A model generated the notes under the pieces. It was not told the origin of the DNA and did not search any database. It saw only the letters and a program-made list of their open reading frames with translations. The translations under genes and the position numbers were made by a program. Shown one piece after another: positions 59,312 to 64,000 of a DNA stretch of 64,000 nucleotides; position 1 is the stretch's first letter, and each line of letters starts with the position of its first letter. The stretch is from Aurifilum marmelostoma. Lineage: Eukaryota > Ascomycota > Sordariomycetes > Diaporthales > Cryphonectriaceae. Location of the stretch: positions 1,426,001-1,490,000 of the forward strand of contig JAMXSV010000003.1 of the NCBI GenBank assembly GCA_027559495.1, in the 5' to 3' direction.

Positions 59312-61915
59312 ATGCAAGCTTGTCGCTCGTGTGCGATGTCCAAGACCAAATGCGACAACAATCGACATTGCAGACGATGCCAGAAGAGGAATATTCCATG
59401 CATCCGACCTATCGACACAGATAGACCACCTGCTGGGGGAGGCCGTCCTACGCCTCCAGAGTCAGTCGAGGACTCGTTGACGTTGACCGGTGGAGACCTT
59501 CATCACAATGGCTCTTCCCAGCCGACAGGAACGTCTGAGGGTCGGCAAGTCTTCTTGCAAGACGGTGCAGACGATATTCTTGCACAGGTGCACAACACAA
59601 ATGCAGTATTGGGCTCAGACGAGATTCAAGGGGCTATCACCTCCTCCGCGGACTGGGATCTCCACCTTCTCCAGAGCCACTTTGACTTTGCTGCTGGGAC
59701 AACATCTGAGGAGTTGGACCTCGTCGCATTTCCGGATTCGCTCTCGTTGGGCAGCGAAGACCTGAGCCAGACTACCCAGCCTTCTCATCTTCCTCCTCTT
59801 TCCATCAGCCCAATCATAGACAATGATAAATCGTTTCTTGTGGCCGAAGCCTTTTCGAAAGCTACCGGCCGTTGGGTTCCAGCCGCGGCCGACTTTCAGG
59901 CTGAGACGGAGAAAGGGTTGTCAGCGGCTCAGGGAAGGGACATTACAGCAGACCGTCCTGCTGAGCGATGGGATGATATTACCACCCAGATGCTATCAAT
60001 ACCAGAAAAGTTCCCGCCAGGTGCGCGTGACCGGCTCTTGGCCATGCTGGTGAGCGCCTGTGATCCGGAGAGCGTCACACATGTGGCCGCAGCGCTTCCC
60101 CCGTGTGACGGGCTGGGATGGCTGATGAAGTCTTTCCTGGCCTGGCATGTCGGCCAGGAAGACACCTGGATTCATATCCCAACCTTGTCTGTCACTGAGG
60201 CTAGAATCGAGCTGCTGGCTGCCGTTATTGCCGCAGGAGCCGTCAGAGCACCCTCTCGCGCTGTGCAGAGATTTGGCCTCGCTGTTCATGAGTTGATCGC
60301 GCGACAACTATGGAAGACGGTAAGCAAGAAAAAAGTCAACGTTGATATCAAACTGTTCTCTCTCCCGTGGCCAGCAGAATTCAGAGCAAAGTATTCCAAA
60401 ATGCTAACACATAAGGCAGTCGCAAAAGCTCAACATGCTGACACGTGACTTACAATTCCTACAAGCATATGCCCTCCAGATAGACATTGGCCTCTGGAGC
60501 GGCGACAAGCGGAAGATGGAGATGGCTGGTGGCGCCGTGAGCAACCTCATCAACGTAACGTACCAGCCTCCTCCTCCTCTGAGTACCATCGGGTCATTTA
60601 CTTACTCGACCACACGCAATTAGATGTTAAGGGCTGGTGGTCGTTACCGCTGCTTCTCGCGTTCTCCGACCTTTCCAACCCCGGATGACGACCGCGATAT
60701 GCTCGAGGGCAAGTGGCAATCCTGGCTCGAACAGGAGTCGTATGTGAGGTCGGTATCAACGAAACCAAACCGGCCTTCAAGAACATAACACCTGCTGACC
60801 TTCTTCTTGTCCGTTTATGCTCAAGACTGGTTCATCATATACACATTCACTGTAGCAGAGAGTCTTTGATGACTTCCACCACGTCGGCCATGCCGTGTAT
60901 CGAGCTTTCACTACCCGTTCCTCAGGCGCGACAGCTATGGCTTGCCGAGTCCTCGACGGCCTGGAATGCGGCAATCTCGGACTCCGCGTTCCAAGAAAGC
61001 CCGTCGACGCACATCTCGGTGGTCAGCTGCCTGATGGACCCGTCGCGCCTCCAGCACCTACCTTGCATATACGATGCGGATTTCGTCAGGCTGGCAGTCC
61101 TGCATGGCATCTCCGCCATGGTCCACAACTATAGGCAGCTCCACCATGGCCTCCTGGGACGCGAGGCTCAGACCCCGAGGGAGAACGTGCTTGCAGACGA
61201 CGGACAGTACCGGCTCCTGGCTCGTGTGTTCTCGAATCTTGGGCAGACTTTCAGACTATACGAAGCCGCCGCGAGGCCCTCGGTCGCCGTCGTACTGGTT
61301 CTTGAGCTGCTCTTGCTACACCTGCACGCCTCCATCGACCAGATGGAGCTGCTCGCTGGCAAGGAAGGCCTCGGCGAGGCCCAGTCCTCGTATGGCCATC
61401 TAAAACGATGGACCGAAACCGTCGAGGCGCGACAGGCCGCCTGGCATGCCGGACAGGTCCTCCGGTTGGTTAGAGAGCTCCCCCTAGCGACCATGAACGA
61501 CTTTCACTGCGTTGCCACCTACCATGCCGGCCTCTGTCTCTGGACATACGGGTCCGTCTTGAATAGAGCGTGCAATGGAGGAGGTAGCAGCTGCGATATG
61601 TCGGCGACTGTGGCGGATTCCTCAACTCGGAGTGTCCAGGATGTCTTGCTGGACGGCGAGGAGACGCTGGAGACGCAGAGATGGATCACCTTCAACCGGG
61701 GCAATCCAGCAGTCTCTTGGCCGTCGCAGCTTGACGGCGGCGAGCCCGATGGAGCGACTGTGCTCTCTGTTCGGGACACGGATGCACTGATGCGAGCATG
61801 CATACGCAACGTTAGAAACAGGTACCCTTCCCGAACTCTTTTACCCCCCGCCACCGAGGTTCTGTGTCATCTCATGTATGCCCTTGGTGCTGCCACTGTA
61901 CCGGAAGGAAGATGA
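59312..61915 (+). CDS. Zn2Cys6 transcription factor, Fungal_trans-like
   Basis: Four exons: 59312-60319, 60420-60554, 60624-60748, 60826-61915; 2,358 nt, 785 residues, all joins in frame. The zinc cluster is at the extreme N-terminus: cysteines 4, 7, 14, 20, 23 and 30 (CRSCAMSKTKC, DNNRHC, CQKRNIPC), spaced CX2CX6CX5CX2CX6C. The middle contains a Fungal_trans-like domain (PF04082): WQSWLEQESYVRLVHHIH across the last join and CIELSLPVPQARQLWLAES, typical of regulators seen in secondary-metabolite and catabolic clusters. Divergent from the amine oxidase gene and 0.9 kb before an SDR gene on the same strand, so it may regulate one or both; this is inference. Confidence 0.88.
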
Positions 61916-62805
61916 CGGCGCTTCCACTATCACGCCGAGGACCTAGTGGTTGTGTAAGTCAATCTATGCCTTTTCCCCAACCTTCTATTTGTCAAGTGGA
62001 AGTAAAAAGGCCACAGAATTTTCTCACAGTCGTTATGTTTGGGCAGCGTTTTGAGGAAAATGAGAGCCGGATGATGGAATTTCTTGTAGCCAACCACACA
62101 GCAACAATGGCGTTAATCAGTTCTTGATCAAGTAGATTGAAACCATTCATTAGTAGACACTTTATTGATCCCAGAAAATGCAGAGTGGCCAATATTATCA
62201 GAGAGCTGATGCAAACCCCAGACCGGATAGAGTGTGGCGGCAAAAACAAGTACTAGATATCCAACGCCCGGAATTTCCGTAAGCTAAATTATATATTACT
62301 TAGCTCGCTGTTTGAAAAGGCACATGCGATCTCGACTGAGTCTTCGTATGCTGTGTGCTCTGAGCTGGGGTGCTTTTGTGAGTCCAAAGAGACTTTCCCT
62401 GCCTGACCAACGTCGGGGTCAACATCCCATCACGGGAAGTGGAAACCTTAGCCGGCTGTACGCGGGAGTCCACCGGCTGCCAGGATCGGGAAGAGGGGCC
62501 GGAACGGAGAGATCCCGACCATTCCGACGGACAGCCGTAACCCGGGCGACGGACATTCCGAGATATCATATATCTGAGAGAATTATAGAAACATATATGT
62601 ATATAAAGTAATAGATGAGAAAGTGCTCCAGATAATCACCTGGACAGAAGTGTGACCTAAACATAAATCTGAGCCTTAGAACCGATCCATTTTTTGTTAC
62701 AGTCACAAGGTAATTCGGCCACCAACCTGCCTTGTAATAGCATCGCACAGCGACTGATACAATATTACACCACGGCCTGCGTATAACATCAATAATCCAT
62801 TCACA
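61916..62805. other. Intergenic, 0.9 kb
   Basis: 3' flank of the regulator and promoter of the SDR gene. AT-rich leader near 62,580-62,800 with TATATGTATATAAAG at about 62,595. No gene seen. Confidence 0.5.
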
Positions 62806-63603
62806 ATGGAAGCTCCGACCAAATCGGCAGCAGCATCGGCCAGCGCCCCCGCGACGCTTCTCGGAAAAGTCGCCGTCATTTCCGGCAGCTCCAGCGGGAT
62901 CGGGCAGGCCATTGCAGAAGAGCTCAGCTCGCGCGGCGCCCAGATCGTCATCAACTACCCCTTCGCATCGTTAGCAGCCGAGGCTGAGAAGGTTGCAACC
63001 AGCCTGCCCACGTCAGCTATAGCAGTCGAGGCCGACCTGGCCACAGTGGAAGGACCCAAGACTCTTGTCGATGAGGCGGTCAAGAAGTTTGGTCACATTG
63101 ACATCTTGGTCAACAACGTTGGCCTGGCAGTCAATATGCCATTTGAAGAGCACACCCTCGAGCATTGGGACTCCCTGGTCAACCTGAACTGCCGCGGCAC
63201 CTTTTTGCTGACGCAGCATACACTCCCGCATCTGAGAGCCGGAAGCCGCATCGTGAATATTTGCTCAATCAGCGCGCGCCGACCACCGCCTCTCCAGACC
63301 CTCTATGCTGGTACCAAAGGAATGGTCGACTCCTTCACACGCGTCTGGGCACAAGAACTGCCACCCAAGTACGGCTGCACCGTCAACGCTGTATCTCCCG
63401 GGCCCACCAGAACGACAGGGTTCCTGGGTGCCGACGAGGATGCACTGAAGATGCTCACCGGGAATATTATCAAGACTCCGGTGGACAATAGGATGGGGCA
63501 GCCGGAGGAGATAGCCTGGGGTGTTGCGTTTCTGTGTGAGGAGAGGTCGCGATGGATTAATGGAGAGCATCTGTTTGTGAATGGCGGCTTGTGCATCGAC
63601 TGA
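62806..63603 (+). CDS. Short-chain dehydrogenase/reductase (classical SDR)
   Basis: Single exon, 265 residues. A Rossmann nucleotide-binding motif S-G-S-S-S-G-I-G is at 26-33 (Ser replaces the usual Thr), NNVG follows, and the catalytic triad includes S154, Y167 and K171 (ICSISARR, YAGTK). The C-terminal SPGPTRTTGF and GHxxxNGG-like FVNGG fit classical SDRs of the 3-oxoacyl-ACP reductase or tetrahydroxynaphthalene reductase type. Length is normal. Cofactor is probably NADP(H), though I cannot fix it from sequence. Substrate unknown. It follows a Zn2Cys6 regulator, an arrangement common in fungal biosynthetic clusters, but no core synthase is visible in the window. Confidence 0.92.
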   Translation: MEAPTKSAAASASAPATLLGKVAVISGSSSGIGQAIAEELSSRGAQIVINYPFASLAAEAEKVATSLPTSAIAVEADLATVEGPKTLVDEAVKKFGHIDILVNNVGLAVNMPFEEHTLEHWDSLVNLNCRGTFLLTQHTLPHLRAGSRIVNICSISARRPPPLQTLYAGTKGMVDSFTRVWAQELPPKYGCTVNAVSPGPTRTTGFLGADEDALKMLTGNIIKTPVDNRMGQPEEIAWGVAFLCEERSRWINGEHLFVNGGLCID

Positions 63604-64000
63604 AAAGGGGATGTGGGATATTGATAGCTGCGCTCATGAGTTTACAGAGTGCAAGGACGTTTCGTTCATTCCCGCCAAGTTATGTATAAAACACAGCAAG
63701 ATTTTGTCTCATAATAGGCCAGTTCTTCCGTCTGAGAAATACCACATGGGCAATTCGTGAGACCTGTTGCCTTACTTTACCAATTTCTTCTTTGTGTCTG
63801 TGCCAGCTATGCTCGAGTTGAGTACCGTCTCCATCATCGGGGGGCTATCTTCGGGCACAGGAGAATCTCGAACTCGAGCCGAATGATAGGGAATGTGATG
63901 CATCAAAATCCAGTTTATTCGAGACATTAATCACGTGGTGACTGCTCAGCTGAGTACTTAGCACCCTTGAAAAGCCCCTTGATCCTCAGTAATTATACAA
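63604..64000. other. 3' flank to window end
   Basis: About 400 bp with no gene visible before the window ends. Confidence 0.5.

Noticed and set aside
1..64000. CRISPR arrays, operons, bacterial-type promoters or ribosome-binding sites
   Set aside because: The window is a eukaryotic (fungal) nuclear sequence; no regularly spaced repeats were seen.

Overview
The window looks like a chromosome segment of a filamentous ascomycete (Pezizomycotina, most likely a Sordariomycete; I cannot name the species). Evidence: genes split by short GT-AG introns, three Zn2Cys6 regulators, a nuclear tRNA-Ser with an intron after position 37, pyrimidine-rich leaders, and a very AT-rich block of retrotransposon relics carrying the C-to-T / G-to-A signature of repeat-induced point mutation (RIP).

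Positions 1-19,500 are a gene-free nest of dead LTR retrotransposons. Family LTR1 is a Ty3/gypsy chromovirus with four 222-bp LTR copies. One full-length copy lies on the minus strand at 10,797-18,805, flanked by the exact target duplication CTATA, and it is inserted into a Ty1/copia pol relic (8,361-10,796 continuing at 18,806-19,480). Two shorter 3' fragments of LTR1 lie at 2,299-3,180 and 3,181-6,317. Family LTR2 is a second chromovirus, present as a 3' end (1-2,298) and as a gag-only deletion derivative (6,318-8,360). Both LTR2 copies carry an antisense ORF relic with a cysteine cluster and a coiled coil. RIP here follows a visible context rule: surviving CpA is almost always in GCA, and surviving TpG almost always in TGC.

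At about 19.5 kb the composition changes abruptly to normal. The right-hand 44.5 kb holds a tRNA-Ser(CGA) and twelve protein genes. In order they are: a Zn2Cys6/Fungal_trans_2 regulator (24.3-26.8 kb), a large Zn2Cys6/Fungal_trans regulator with two apparent homopolymer frameshifts (29.0-32.3 kb), a small hydrophilic His/Gly-rich protein (33.1-33.6, minus), a secreted SMP-30/gluconolactonase-like enzyme with seven exons (35.1-36.9, minus), a Utp12-domain ribosome-biogenesis protein (39.1-40.3, minus), a BET double-bromodomain protein (42.7-46.0), a small four-helix membrane protein (47.5-48.0), a membrane-anchored SGNH-like protein (50.4-52.2), a 50-residue six-cysteine secreted peptide (54.6), a membrane-anchored copper amine oxidase (55.2-57.8, minus), a third Zn2Cys6 regulator (59.3-61.9) and a short-chain dehydrogenase (62.8-63.6).

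The Utp12 and bromodomain genes are divergent housekeeping genes. The right edge (amine oxidase, regulator, SDR) looks like accessory metabolism and could be the start of a cluster that continues outside the window. Gaps between genes are long (0.4-2.5 kb) and appear to be promoter, leader and 3' UTR sequence.
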